Below the pieces are notes generated by a model. That model was not told the origin of the DNA. It was given only the letters and a program-made list of their open reading frames with translations, and searched no databases. Both the position numbers and the translations under genes were made by a program. DNA of 64,000 nucleotides from Diphasiastrum complanatum. Its lineage: Eukaryota > Streptophyta > Lycopodiopsida > Lycopodiales > Lycopodiaceae. The stretch is taken from NCBI GenBank assembly GCA_029204225.1, contig CM055092.1:75160383-75224382 (forward strand). Reading direction: 5' to 3'. Below, one piece after another: positions 44,801 through 55,879 of this stretch. Numbering within the stretch: position 1 is the stretch's first letter; the number at the start of each line of letters is the position of its first letter.

Positions 44801-44856
<56 letters not shown>
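44801..44856. repeat. (GA)n microsatellite
   Basis: About 27 uninterrupted GA units. Minus-strand Ser-Leu ORFs across it are artefacts of the repeat. Confidence 0.95.
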
Positions 44857-44860
<4 letters not shown>

Positions 44861-45405
44861 TTGAGATAAAATGAACCAAACGACAAATTACGTTAGGCAA
44901 TGGTCAATTGGTCCTCGGGCAACTCGGTGGCCTCCGCCTCTCAATGCTCGGGTCCTAAGGTACTTGTGGTAATGGCCGTTACGTAATACATAACTTGTTT
45001 TTGGCCTTGAGAATGATAGTAGAAGAGCATAGGTGAACTATTAACTTAAAAAGGTTAAAATAAGTGAATCTGTATCATGCACATCTAGAAGCATCGGGAC
45101 GCTTCCTTTTCTCTCTCGAGCCTCCCCTTTTTCATCACGCCCACCCGTCTTTCTCCATACTTTTTCTTCATCTCCATCAATTCTCTCCTGCAATGCAATA
45201 GTGTATATATTTTCATGTTGCTGCTGCATTGTTCAAAAAATTTATATACTATCCTTACTTTTCTCGCAATTTCTATCACAATATTAGATAAGCTCATTTT
45301 CTGGATCAGCAGTTAATTGAAAAGGACTACTGTTTTCTTCGGCATTCTTCAAGCTTGCATTGTAATTTCCGGTGCGTTTTGATATCTCGGGTTGCTTGTT
45401 TAGGG

Positions 45406-46077
45406 ATGGATTTGTTCTCCGGTGTCCGAGATCCTTCAATTGCCACTTTCTGTCAACTGATCAACAATCCCGAGGAACATGAGAAGGGGGCAAACACTCC
45501 CGCTCGTTCCTATGCAACAGACAGGCGTGCCATGGCAAGCACTGCCGTGGATGTGAAGGAGCTGCCGAATTCTTATGTCTTTATTGCAGATATGCCGGGT
45601 TTGAAGCCTTCCGACATCAAGGTGAGCTTCTGTCATATTCACTTCCTCCCGGCCTTCAGCTTTGACGTGTTCTCTTGATAAATATTGCTTGTATGCATCA
45701 AGTCCAGATACACGTACTGTTCAATAATGTCACTATGATTATTTCCAGATACACGTACTGTTCAATAATGTCACTTTTTTGTGTTTGTCAAAAATGTCTG
45801 CTAATTACCAGTAGACGATCCTCTCTTTTAGGTTCAGATCGAAAATGACAATGTTCTCACCATCAGTGGCGAAAGAAAGCTGCAAGATGAGGGAGAATCG
45901 GAGGGAAAATACTTAAGATTGGAGCGTGGTGCCGGCAAGTTTATGCGCAAGTTCACCCTCCCTGCAAATGCCAAATCTGATGCCATTGCCGCCAAATGTC
46001 AGGATGGGGTGTTAGCAGTTACTGTGCCAAAAATTCCTCCGCCGGAGCCTAAGACTGTCAATATCACCATCTCTTAA
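45406..46077 (+). CDS. Class II cytosolic small heat-shock protein (153 aa, one intron)
   Basis: This is an ATP-independent chaperone that holds unfolding proteins, forming oligomers in the cytosol. Exons 45,406-45,621 and 45,832-46,077 (GTGAGC...CTTTTAG) join in phase. Class II features are M-D-L-F near the start, [16 protein letters not shown] before the alpha-crystallin domain, D-M-P-G-L-K, then [27 protein letters not shown] and the consensus D-G-V-L-A-V-T-V. The C-terminal segment has I-P-P-P-E-P-K-T. The length is normal for the class, all positions are open, and it looks functional. The intron splits the domain after [11 protein letters not shown]. Cytosolic class genes in flowering plants are usually intronless. 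No clear heat-shock element array was seen upstream. Confidence 0.93.
45703..45775. repeat. 32-bp direct duplication inside the small HSP intron
   Basis: Copies at 45,703-45,734 and 45,744-45,775 start TCCAGATACACGTACTG and are identical over 32 bp, with 9 bp between. It is a recent slippage or footprint-like duplication and does not affect the splice sites. Confidence 0.9.
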
Positions 46078-47516
46078 TGCTGTGGAACCACATCAGATTC
46101 TCATACAAGCAAATTTTCTTGGCCTTCCTCGTTCAGCTTCTGGCTCTTCTAGTTTGAATATGATTCTCGTTTGCAGCAGTGTAGTTGGGCTAATTATTTA
46201 CTTGTTTGGTTAGATAATCTTTGTGGAGCAGAGGTTATGCTCTTTGTTGTTTTAGGATTGGCCATCTAGTGTTAGCTGTGTCATGTTCGTTCAAGTCTGA
46301 TCGCGCTGCCTTTCCCAGAGCAGGTGGTTTGTACTTAGTTAATAGTAAGATCTGATATAAAAAAAACATTTGCAAGCTTCAATGCGATGTTCTGATTTCA
46401 TGAACATGGACCATGTGCTGAAAATAATATCATCACTAAGCTTCAATGTGGGAGAAAATCACTCTATCAATGAAGAAAGATGGAAAAACTCATCAAAGTA
46501 TAAAAGGATATACAAAAGGATGAAACATGAAACGTTAATGTCCCAGGGCGAACAAACATAGTTGATATCAAATGCAGAATATGTCAAGCATTTGGTCCTT
46601 TAATTAAGACTGATGAGGAGTTGAAAGTGCTTGAGAACGTTGTAAAGTGACATCAATATATCAATATGTTCATAGAAATATATGATGATGGATAGTGTAG
46701 CACTATATCCTTGTTACTTAATAAAAATCTTTGAAAGAAAGTTAAAAAATTGTTAAACTTCTTATGCAAGTAGGATGATTGATATTTTTACCAAGTGCAC
46801 GACTACGATAATCTCACTCTTTTTCATGAGATGCTTGAGAATCAGCCCCTTAGATGGTGGAAGAGTGCTGAAGGTCTTGTTGAAAAGTATTAGCAATAAC
46901 TTCATATTTGAAAGTGTCATTCATAGTATTAGCAATAACTTCATACTTAAAAGTGTCAATCATCTCATGTGAAAAAACAAGGTCTACATGTCAACAAACT
47001 GACTGCGAATTGAAGCTTGGCAAAATGTTTCTGTGCTCTTAAACATTACGAAAATAACTAGTATAAACAATGACATCAAAGATATCTGGAATGAAATTAT
47101 GTGACACGGTATGATCTCCCCACGAAGGGCATTACATAAGATGAGTACCAAGAAAATCAAGTGCATAGTCACAAGAACACTTACTGAGCTTAAAAAATAT
47201 CATGTGGAAGTCCCAATTTAGTGCGATGAGCTATAGTAAATAAATCAAAAGAAAGTACAAGAGCAAAAGAACATGACGTGCAACCAATCGAGCTCCTACA
47301 CCAAGACTAGCACATGAAAGAAGACACGTCCAAATCGCATCAGAATCACTAATAAGCTGAGAAAAAAATTGCTCTAGAATTGCTCCATAGGAGAGTTTTG
47401 AAAACATATTTGTTGCTGACCATAGTTTCAAAAGGAGGCATAAAGAAACGTTGCACAAGAGTTAATTATAAATACCTAGAATTATATAGATGTTTTTGAA
47501 ACGTGAGATTTCTTAT
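46078..47516. other. 3' flank of the small HSP gene, then no recognised gene
   Basis: The first 280 bp are probably the 3' untranslated region. Beyond it, a 35-bp direct repeat (AGTATTAGCAATAACTTCATA) occurs at about 46,889 and 46,926. No supported gene is present. Confidence 0.35.
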
Positions 47517-48204
47517 TTATATTGAATCAGTAAAAAGATGTTGGATTATCTTACTAAAACCTGGAAACAAGTGCAAGGGCAACAAGGGCTCAACTTCTAG
47601 AAATGTAGTTAAAACAGTGCCAGCTCTAGATATAAAATTAACACCACTCGAGAAAGTTGGATGACAAATTTTTCTCCTAGAGAATTGACCTTCACATGTA
47701 TCAAAAGAAGTCTGTGTCAATAATAGACAATGATAATACAATAGGAGTAGGAGGAGAAGATCACTATAAATATTTAGAACTGTTAGCAAAGCACTGAGTG
47801 AGAATTTCGAAAGCATCTTGTGAGTTTTCAAGCTTTGGCAACAAATTAAAATGATGAACAAATCTTTCCAAAGTATCTCGCACAAATGAAGTGACAAACT
47901 CAAGAGTACCAATGGGAATACCAAGCATCCTAATGTCATGCTCAAGAGACATGAATCTCATAGGAAGAAAAAAAATTGTTTGAAGGCCTTGTGGACACCA
48001 AACCACATTACTTAGACCTATTCAATGTTAAGTTCGAGAGACGAGAGCTAATCTGAAAATGCAAGAAATTTGGGATGTCCATTAACAAGACCCAACATAT
48101 ATGTATCATCTACAATTGAGGGAAACAAATATGAGGAAAGACCAATAGTCATAATACACAAGGCACGTAATTTGCGAGTGGGCCTCCAATAGAATAACTT
48201 TGTC
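47517..48204 (-). pseudogene. Non-LTR-type reverse transcriptase, C-terminal part
   Basis: Minus-strand frames hold V-W-C-P-Q-G-L (from 48,006), R-M-L-G-I-P-I-G and N-L-L-P-K-L-E-N-S-Q-D-A-F-E-I-L-T-Q-C-F. These are the order and spacing of the C-terminal region of LINE/R2-like reverse transcriptases found in many plant and algal genomes (recalled). A further C-terminal stretch is frame-shifted. It joins the core motifs of copy 1 at 48,205-49,092. Confidence 0.6.
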
Positions 48205-49092
48205 GAGTTCCCACATTAAAAAGAATAACAATAACATCACTTGCCCAAGAAGCATGACTAAAATATAAAAGAGAATCATGCAAGCAAAAAGAACAAACAA
48301 AAGATTAAGTTCAGTAACTGGACATTGTGTTGCACGAAGTTCTTAAAAAATAGCTCATTGAGACACAAAGTTGTAAACAATAGCAACTTCCATTTGTAAA
48401 ACAACTCAATTAGGATGAAGGTCCAAAATGACTCTTAGATTGAGCATGAGCGACAGTCTCACATCCACTAAAAGTAGCACACTTAAACTAATGTGGGGAA
48501 AGATGAGCATAAAAAGTTTCATGCAGTTGAAAATAAAGAGTTCTAGTAACCAACTTAAATAAAACCTCACCCACCGTGATCAAACAACCGCTCCCAGATG
48601 GCTTGTCCAAAGCTAATAACCAAGCAGCACTCTAAATTCAAGCATTAGAAGAAGGAATTTGCACACTTGAATAAATAAAATAAAGTTTGTAGTAGAATCA
48701 TCTGGTGAAGCGAGGATGCTCAAAGAGTAGCCCTAAAGGGCCAGAAGTAGAAATGAGTGCTACAAAGAAGAGGTTTGATTGATTTTTTTTTCTAAAGTGG
48801 TGGTTGGAGGCCCTTCTAACAATGGAAGTACATAAGGGATGGACCTTCCCCATCATGAAAATATTTAGAAATAATTTTAGCTTCTTTTTTTTTTGTAATT
48901 TTTTTTGTTACATGCACCTTATGGGGTAGAAAGTGCACCTGAAAAAATTGTTATGAATATTTTTTTTGCATAGATTCCTTCGTAGGAGGTTGCAACGTTT
49001 CTTTGTGAAACCCCAAAAAAGTGATTTTACTTTTGTGGAATTGGCACAAACCATCCAAATTTAGTAGATGGATAGTTGAAGCAACAAGCATA
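48205..49092 (-). repeat. Segmental duplication copy 1 (reverse transcriptase core plus flank)
   Basis: Offset 1,042 bp from copy 2 at 49,247-50,144, with high identity. On the minus strand it encodes the LINE-type RT segment around D-K-P-S-G-S (near 48,600) and continues to G-T-R-Q and G-G-P-L beyond 48,205. It also carries a decayed foldback (AGGCCCTTCT...CCTTCCCC) near 48,810-48,960. Confidence 0.8.
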
Positions 49093-49246
49093 ATTGCCTA
49101 CTAAGGATACCAATTGGATAGTCCTTCCTGTACTCTCCAGGTTGAGTTAGCACTGCACCAATGGCAAACTTCGATGCATCAGTGTGCACGTGAAACACCA
49201 TGTAATCTGGAGCTCGCAAGATAGGAGCAATTGTCAAGGCGTGTTT
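49093..49246 (-). pseudogene. Ty3/gypsy RNase H fragment between the two duplicated blocks
   Basis: The minus strand reads L-K-x-A-L-T-I-A-P-I-L, then F-H-V-H-T-D-A-S-K-F-A-I-G-A-V-L-T-Q, then D-Y-P-I. This is the start of the gypsy-type RNase H domain. It is about 50 codons, open and isolated. Confidence 0.8.
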
Positions 49247-50144
49247 GAGTTCCCACATTAAAAGGAATAACAATAACATCACTTGCCCGAGAAGCATGAC
49301 TAAAATATAAAAGAGAATCATGCAAGCAAAAAGAACAAACAAAAGATTAAGTTCAATAACTGGACATTGTGTTGCACGAAGTTCTTAAAAAATAGCTCAT
49401 TGAGACACAAAGTTGAAAACAATAGCAACTTCCATTTGTAAAACAACTCAATTAGGATGAAGGTCCAAAATGACTCTTATGAGCGACACTCTCACATCCA
49501 CCAAAAGTAGCACACTTAAACTGATGTGGAAAAAGATGATGAAAAGTTTCATGCAGTTGAGACCAAAGAGTTCTAGCAACCAACTTAAATAAAACCTCAC
49601 CCACCGTGATCAAACGACCGCTCCCAGATGGCTTGTCCAAAGCTAATAACCAAGCAACACTCTAAATTCAAGCATTAGAAGAAGGAATTTGCACACTTGA
49701 ATAAATAAAATAATGTTTGTAGTAGAATCATTTGGTGAAGCAAGGATGCTCAAAGACTAGCCCTAAAGGGCCAGAAGTAGAGATGAGTGCTACAAAGAAG
49801 AGGTTTGATTGATTTTTTTTTTCTAAAAAACAGAGGGGGGATTTGGGGGTGGGGGTGGTCGGAGGCCCTTCTAACAATGGAAGGACATAAGGGGTGGACC
49901 TTCCCCATAGAATTAATTTGAGCTGCTTCTTTTTTTTTGTAAGTTTTTTTGTTACATGCACCTTATGGGGTAGAAAGTGCACCTGAAAAAATTGTTATAA
50001 ATTTTTTTTTTGCACAGATTCCTCTGTAAGAGGTTGCAACGTTTCTTTGTGAAACCTCAAAAAAGTGATTTTACTTCCGTGGAATTGGCTCAAACCATGG
50101 ATGATGCCAAATTTAGTAGATGAATAGTTGAAGCAACAAGCATA
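49247..50144 (-). repeat. Segmental duplication copy 2 with reverse transcriptase fragment
   Basis: On the minus strand, 49,640-49,452 is an open 62-codon frame reading D-K-P-S-G-S-G-R-L-I-T-V-G-E-V-L-F-K-L, then P-H-Q-F-K-C-A-T-F-G-G-C-E. This is the fingers/palm entry of the same LINE-type RT as copy 1. A decayed foldback lies at 49,850-49,990. Confidence 0.75.
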
Positions 50145-52390
50145 ACAATGCTCATATTTTTTGCTTGACTCTGTTTACTTTGTCAATATTACAGCTTCAT
50201 GCATTGCAACTATTTGAATATCTTATCCAAGCAAAACAAGACATTTTCCAAATGCCCTCCACTAGACATCACGTGCTATCATTAATAAAGAAAATACCAT
50301 TTAAAGCTAGCAACTCAAAATGTTGATATTGTTGAAGATCGCATTGATTTACTAAAAATGATACTAAAGAAATAGGAATTAAAATGAGAAAACACAAAAT
50401 GAACCACAATGCCAAATTAGAGAAAAATGTATTACCTGATTAAGATCAACGTCTATTTGCAGATTGTACCACTCAAAAAAAATAGCTTTGTATTGTACAA
50501 AGGGAACCATACACAACTGAAGGAATCCTTCTAATGTATAGACTGCAAATATTGAAAGAAAAGTATTAACAATACGATAGATGTTTTATGCAAAAAAAGA
50601 TGAAAAACTCCAGTCCAAAAAAGATCCGAATTAGCAATAATGTTTACCGTAATAGATTTTACTTTTATTTCACCAATTGATGTGGTTGTTGTCAATGTAT
50701 GACAAATGGCTATGGGAAGCAAAGATTCAAATTCTCAATGTGTATGGTCAATTGAATTCATTTTTGCACAAAGAAAATTTGATACTACTCCTTTATTTAG
50801 TTTGATTGAAAAAATGTTTAAGCTCCGCTGTTGACTGCAACATTGAAAATGAAATTAGAATCACTATAGAAAAATATATATATACAAATAAAGGACAAAC
50901 ATTGCTCAACTAAAAAAAAACTTACTCGTTTTCATAATGAATAAAATAGAATCTGACCACTGGACTGCACTCGATAAAGTATACCACCGGCTCAAAATTG
51001 GCCTCCTTTGCCTTCACTATAGTCATAAAAAAAGGGCTTACAACAAAAATGTCTCGCAGGGGATCGAGGCTAAGAGAAAAAAGGAGGGGACGAGTGAGAA
51101 GAAGAGCGAGAAGGAGGTGACATCCCACACGTGGGAGAATGGAGATTCAGAAGAGTTGGAGGAGAGCTCCAAACTTAGATAGCGCATCCTGCTCTACCGC
51201 CATCTCAGCATCTTGCATAATAGTGCCCTGAAAATCGCGACCGATCAGGGACTTTTTGCAAAATCAGTGAGAAAATATGCAGCAACAGTTAATGGAATTC
51301 ACAATTTTGGTGAAAACAAGCAGGTGAAAAATGAGTTCACCGATTTGAAAATATGGTTTTGATTGAATAATGAATACTGGTGCAAATAGTCAAACCCAAT
51401 GGGTGAAAAAAATGAAACTATGCTTTGAAGTGTCTATCTCTACGTTCGCCATAGTGTTTTCCTCGTTCTTCCTAGAGAGGCGCATGGACATTTTGGCTCG
51501 GAGAATGGTAAACCCCCTTGGTTTATACTAGTAATGTACGTGAAATAGCTTAACACAAAAATTTGCATAAAAGATGAGGTCCAAAATAATGTGATGGAAA
51601 AGGTGGACTATATTATTGCACGTATTAGAGCGAGTCACAAGATATTGGTCATGTAAGTGAGTGTCAACATGAAGAATTGGGTATTTGTGCATGAAAGAGA
51701 AAATTTCCAAGAAGGGTAGTTTCGTAATAGTTCACATTTTTTTGGCTTCAAGGCAATTCTAAGCCACTATTAGACAAAATATTTCAAATTATCATAATTT
51801 CGCAACCATGGGTCGGATTGAACAACTACATCATTTGTCAATTTTGGAATCAATTTTCTATTTTCATAATCATAATTACAATCAAGCTGCATTAATGGTA
51901 ACTCTAAGTGAAAATGTGCTCAAAGAGTCCAGCAAACTAGAGGGACCTGAAATTATGCAATCAAGAAATTCACACTAAAGAACATTTTGAGGGAAAAAGA
52001 CTTTGGGAGATCATGATATGTGAAGAGACAAAGGTAACATACACAGAAAAGCACTCTCCACCTCAAGCTCTCATAGCACCTCAAGCTCTCATAGCAACTG
52101 TATTTTCAAAAACTAAGTACACTTTACATATAGCTTTCTTTATGTCAACCCATGCATGGCACGGGTTGTCGTTGATGGTATGCATGTCCCATCGACTTGC
52201 CTGGTGGCGAGGCCAACTGGTCCTAGTCCACTAATTGAACCCAAAGTACAGTAGCACAATAGTTCTACTTTTATTGTAGCTCTCTCCCTAAAAGTAGAAT
52301 CTACTTTTTTACACACTCATATACATAGCATCAAAGTTAACAAACTTAAAATACATAAAGTTTAGATCTAAACTTATCAAATTTCTCTCT
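50145..52390. other. No gene recognised
   Basis: Short ORFs only. The plus-strand frame 50,937-51,182 (81 codons, Lys/Glu-rich at its end) has no known motif. A 12-bp direct repeat CCTCAAGCTCTC occurs at about 52,061 and 52,079. Confidence 0.3.
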
Positions 52391-52399
52391 AACGACTAG

Positions 52400-54561
52400 C
52401 TAGCAATTGCTCATTTGTACTACAATGAACAATATTTATTTCTTTACTCAGCAGCCTTTCACGTATGAAGTGATAGTAAGTCTCGATGTGTTTGGTTCTT
52501 GCATCAAACATCAAATTCTTCGCCAGTTGAATGCCACTCTAGCTGTCGCTATGTATAGGCGTAGGTTTTCCCTGTTTCATGTCCATCTCATACAAGATTT
52601 GCCCCAACCAAATGGCTTCTTGTGTTGAGCTACACATTGCCTTATACCCTGCTTCTGTTTTGGACAAAGCAAATGTACTTTGTTTCTTACTAGACCAAAA
52701 AAAACAATTGCCAATACATAGGATGTGGTAGATCTATGATCATCACAATCACCTCTCCAATCTGCATCCACATAGCCACATAACTCAAGTAAACCTCCAT
52801 GCTTCATGTACACCAAGCCATAGTCGAAAGTGCCTTTGGCAAATCGCAAAATGCATTTGGCTACCTTCCAATGCATTTCCTTAGGTGTTGCCATAAACTG
52901 ACTTACAACACCAACAACAAAGCATATATCTGGCCTAGTTGTGGTAAGGTAAATCAAGCTCCATACTAACTACCTATATAGTGTAGCTTCAAATGGTTGT
53001 GATTCATCAAGCTTAGAAAGCATTTTACTTGGCTCAATGGGAGTGTTCACTGGCTTGTAATCCTGTAGCTTGAACCTGTGCATCAACTCTTTGAAATAGT
53101 TGACCTGCGTTAGTCCCACCTCATGTCCTTTTTTGCCACACCTTTACTCCAAGGCAATAATGCATTAGGTGAAAATTTGTCATCTCGAATTAATCCATGA
53201 GATCTTTTTTTATTTTATCTATGATTTCTTGATTATTTTTTGTAATAATCAAGTCGTCAACATAAAGAGCAACCAAGGCAATCATACCATCAAAGAAAAA
53301 GACATAAAGATTTGGATCAAAGTGTGTTCTCACCATTCCCTTAGAACAAAAGTAGGCATCAATCCAAATGTACCATGCACGTGGTGTCTGCTTGAGACCA
53401 TAAAGTGCTTCCTTCAGGCGACATATTTTATGCTCATGTCCTTTTGTTATCAAGACATCAGGTTGATCCATAAACATCTCTTCTTCCAGCTCACCATTAA
53501 GAAAGGCAGATTTTACAATCATCGGATGTAAAGGCCAACCAAAATGTAAAGCTAAAGAAACAAGTAGATGTAGAGTATCCCACTTACATACTGGTGCAAA
53601 GGTCTCCTCATAGTCGATGCCTTTACTTTGCACGTAACATTTGATCACCAATCTTGCTTTGTCCTTTGCTATCCTTCCATCTGCATAGTACTTAGTCATG
53701 TATACCCATTTACAACCAATGGATTTATTACCAATTGGTGGTTCCACCAAGTCCCATGTGTCATGCTTAGCAATTGACTCCATCTCTTCTTCCATACCAA
53801 ATGTCATCATCCTTCGCTTCATTTGCTTTGAATGATGCTAGATAAGAGAGCATAATTTGCTTCATACCTATCAAGTTGTGTCCTCTCTCTCATTGATCTC
53901 CTTAGCTCTCCCTAGATGGATGATTCAGAAAAGTCATCCATGTCGTAACTCTCCATCAATCTCTCAAACCACTTGGGGAGCTTATTATCAAGTAATCGGC
54001 TTCTTGGTGAAAATGTATCCCATGGTACATCCTTCTCCTTGCGTTTCTCACCTACAACTTCAATCCTCTTGGCACCAAATGGTTTATCTCTACTTCTCCA
54101 CCATGCCTCCTAAGGTTGAGTGACAGCATCATGAGGTGCATCCATCTGTCCATCATCAGGTTGTCAACAAATGGTCCATCATGAAGAGGAATTCTTATTG
54201 TACAATCTTTATCATTAGATGTATCCAACTTTTCAGCATTCTCATCTTTGTACATCTTAGATTCATCAAAGATAACATCACAGCTAACGTGCATTTTGCT
54301 CTCCAATGGATCAAAGCATCTATAGCCCTTCACATGATTATTGTATCATAGGAAGATGCACTTCACAGCCTTTACATCAACCTTACGCCTCTCTTCCTTA
54401 GGAATGTGTACAAAGGCCTTACATCCAAAGATTCGCAAATAGTTCACCTTTGGTGTTGAGAGGGGCATGCTTGAAGAGAAGCCCGGATGGAATTCGATTC
54501 TGTCTAGTGGTCTACTGCTTGCTAGAACAGATCTATAATTCTCCAAAGCGTAGGCAGACAC
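52400..54561 (-). pseudogene. Ty1/copia element relict: integrase C-terminus, reverse transcriptase, RNase H
   Basis: In minus-strand order there is an integrase C-terminal piece (54,561-54,346: F-G-C-K-A-F-V-H-I-P-K-E, K-A-V-K-C-I-F-L), a linker (54,333-54,052: M-H-V-S-C-D-V-I-F-D-E) and a long RT frame (53,822-53,190: W-D-L-V-E-P-P, K-W-V-Y, Q-S-K-G-I-D-Y-E-E-T-F-A-P-V, L-Y-G-L-K-Q-T-P-R-A-W-Y, L-Y-V-D-D-L). RNase H follows (52,957-52,577: R-P-D-I-C-F-V-V-G, D-A-D-W-R-G-D). The RT core is intact over 210 codons with its YVDD box; the rest has frameshifts. Gag, protease and the integrase core are absent. It is related to the element at 0.5-5.9 kb. Confidence 0.88.
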
Positions 54562-54886
54562 TGCTTACATACATTATAATTTTTTTAGCATTCAACAAGA
54601 TAAAACCAGTATGCAAAATAAAGAATAAATAGCTAATTATGAACAGACAACAAATGGTCATCAGGGCATTCAATAACATTCGAGATAAGAAAAACATTTG
54701 CATAACATCTACCGCATTATCAGCGAATTTCTTGAGCATGGTTGTGACAAACCCACACAGCGCCTCGGGGTGAGAGGCACTATCTATCTCACGAATAATT
54801 TTACTAGCGGACTTCTGGACATCGGCTAGCAACACAATGCTGAGCTCACATTGGTATACTACCAATTTGATGTTCATACATTCCAA
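54562..54886 (-). other. Exon-like fragment, unrecognised
   Basis: The minus-strand frame from 54,886 reads a compact helical segment, V-Q-K-S-A-S-K-I-I-R-E-I-D, H-P-E-A-L-C-G-F and M-L-K-K-F-A-D-N-A-V-D-V-M, then turns hydrophobic as in intron sequence. It could be one exon of a HEAT-like or other helical protein captured between a copia fragment and a microsatellite. I know no match. Confidence 0.3.
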
Positions 54887-54917
54887 TTGAATCTCTCAAT
54901 TTCAATCTGCTTATATG

Positions 54918-55024
<107 letters not shown>

Positions 55025-55106
55025 CATTTAAGCTTATCAAGGATTACAAGAACGACTAATTAGGCACATCCTAACGGTATCCAGATTGTTGTCGTCATCG
55101 TCATGT

Positions 55107-55870
55107 CGTAAAATGTGGGGATGGCAGGCAAGCGGATGCTTGAAGCTTTGAGCGTAGGCGTGTAGGAATGGAAACGCAACAGCTAGTAATAGAAATATTC
55201 AAGAAGAATGATTCATACAGAATTGCGCAAATGAACAATACAGTAGTGAGATAAAAATTGCACTTTGATTAATGTCAACAGTGAGTACAATGGCTTGAAG
55301 TAATAACTTCAGCTTGCTGAGCATGATAACGCTGGCTACGAAAGAACTCGGATTATGCTAAGACAACACTTTGATTAACCTACATAAAGACTCTTTTTCA
55401 TAGCTTATTTAGCTAGTATATATTTACAAGTGTCTTCAAAAATATCTTACAAGCATTGAATGCCATTTATGCCAGTCTTTGTATATGTACAAAGTCGATA
55501 ACTGCCCTTGGGATATTTGGTTGTCTAGCTATTTTTAAGGTTGATGATAAGCTGGCAACGTCGGTCCACCACTATGGAGAAAACCCGAAAAACCCAAAGG
55601 TGCCCTTAAACTAAAAGTATGTAAATCTCAAAGGTGCCTTCAGAGCGAAGGTAGGGAAAAAGCGAAAAAGACGAAGTGGGCCTAAAATTGATTCTAAGAC
55701 ATTCTAGCCATTTTGTCGCATTTTTCGCGAAGGTGCCTAAAAATGGTTAAGGCACAAAAAATCTCAGAGGTAAAAATGTGAAGGTCCGAAACATGTAGTT
55801 GGCCTTCGGTTTTTTCAGGGTGCTCATGACTTGAACGATTTGTTAAGGCTGAGCATAAGAAATCTAACAC
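55107..55870 (-). repeat. Probable 3' LTR of the 56-58 kb copia element
   Basis: On the minus strand, AAGAGGGAG is followed at 55,870 by TGTTAG, with sequence like the LTR start at 38,364 (TGCTCAGCCT, then GAGCACCCTGAAA). The far edge may be TTTTACGACA at 55,107, since the same ten bases precede the primer-binding site at 59,011. The rest of the two regions does not match, so the edge is tentative. Confidence 0.45.
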
Positions 55871-55879
55871 TCCCTCTTA

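Noticed and set aside
44661-44900. Ser-Leu repeat ORFs
   Set aside because: Direct translation of a (GA)n microsatellite; the same holds for the Arg-Glu and Ser-Leu frames at 54,846-55,063.
45060-45405. Heat-shock elements upstream of the small HSP gene
   Set aside because: Scattered TTC and GAA triplets exist, but no run of three correctly spaced nGAAn units was found.
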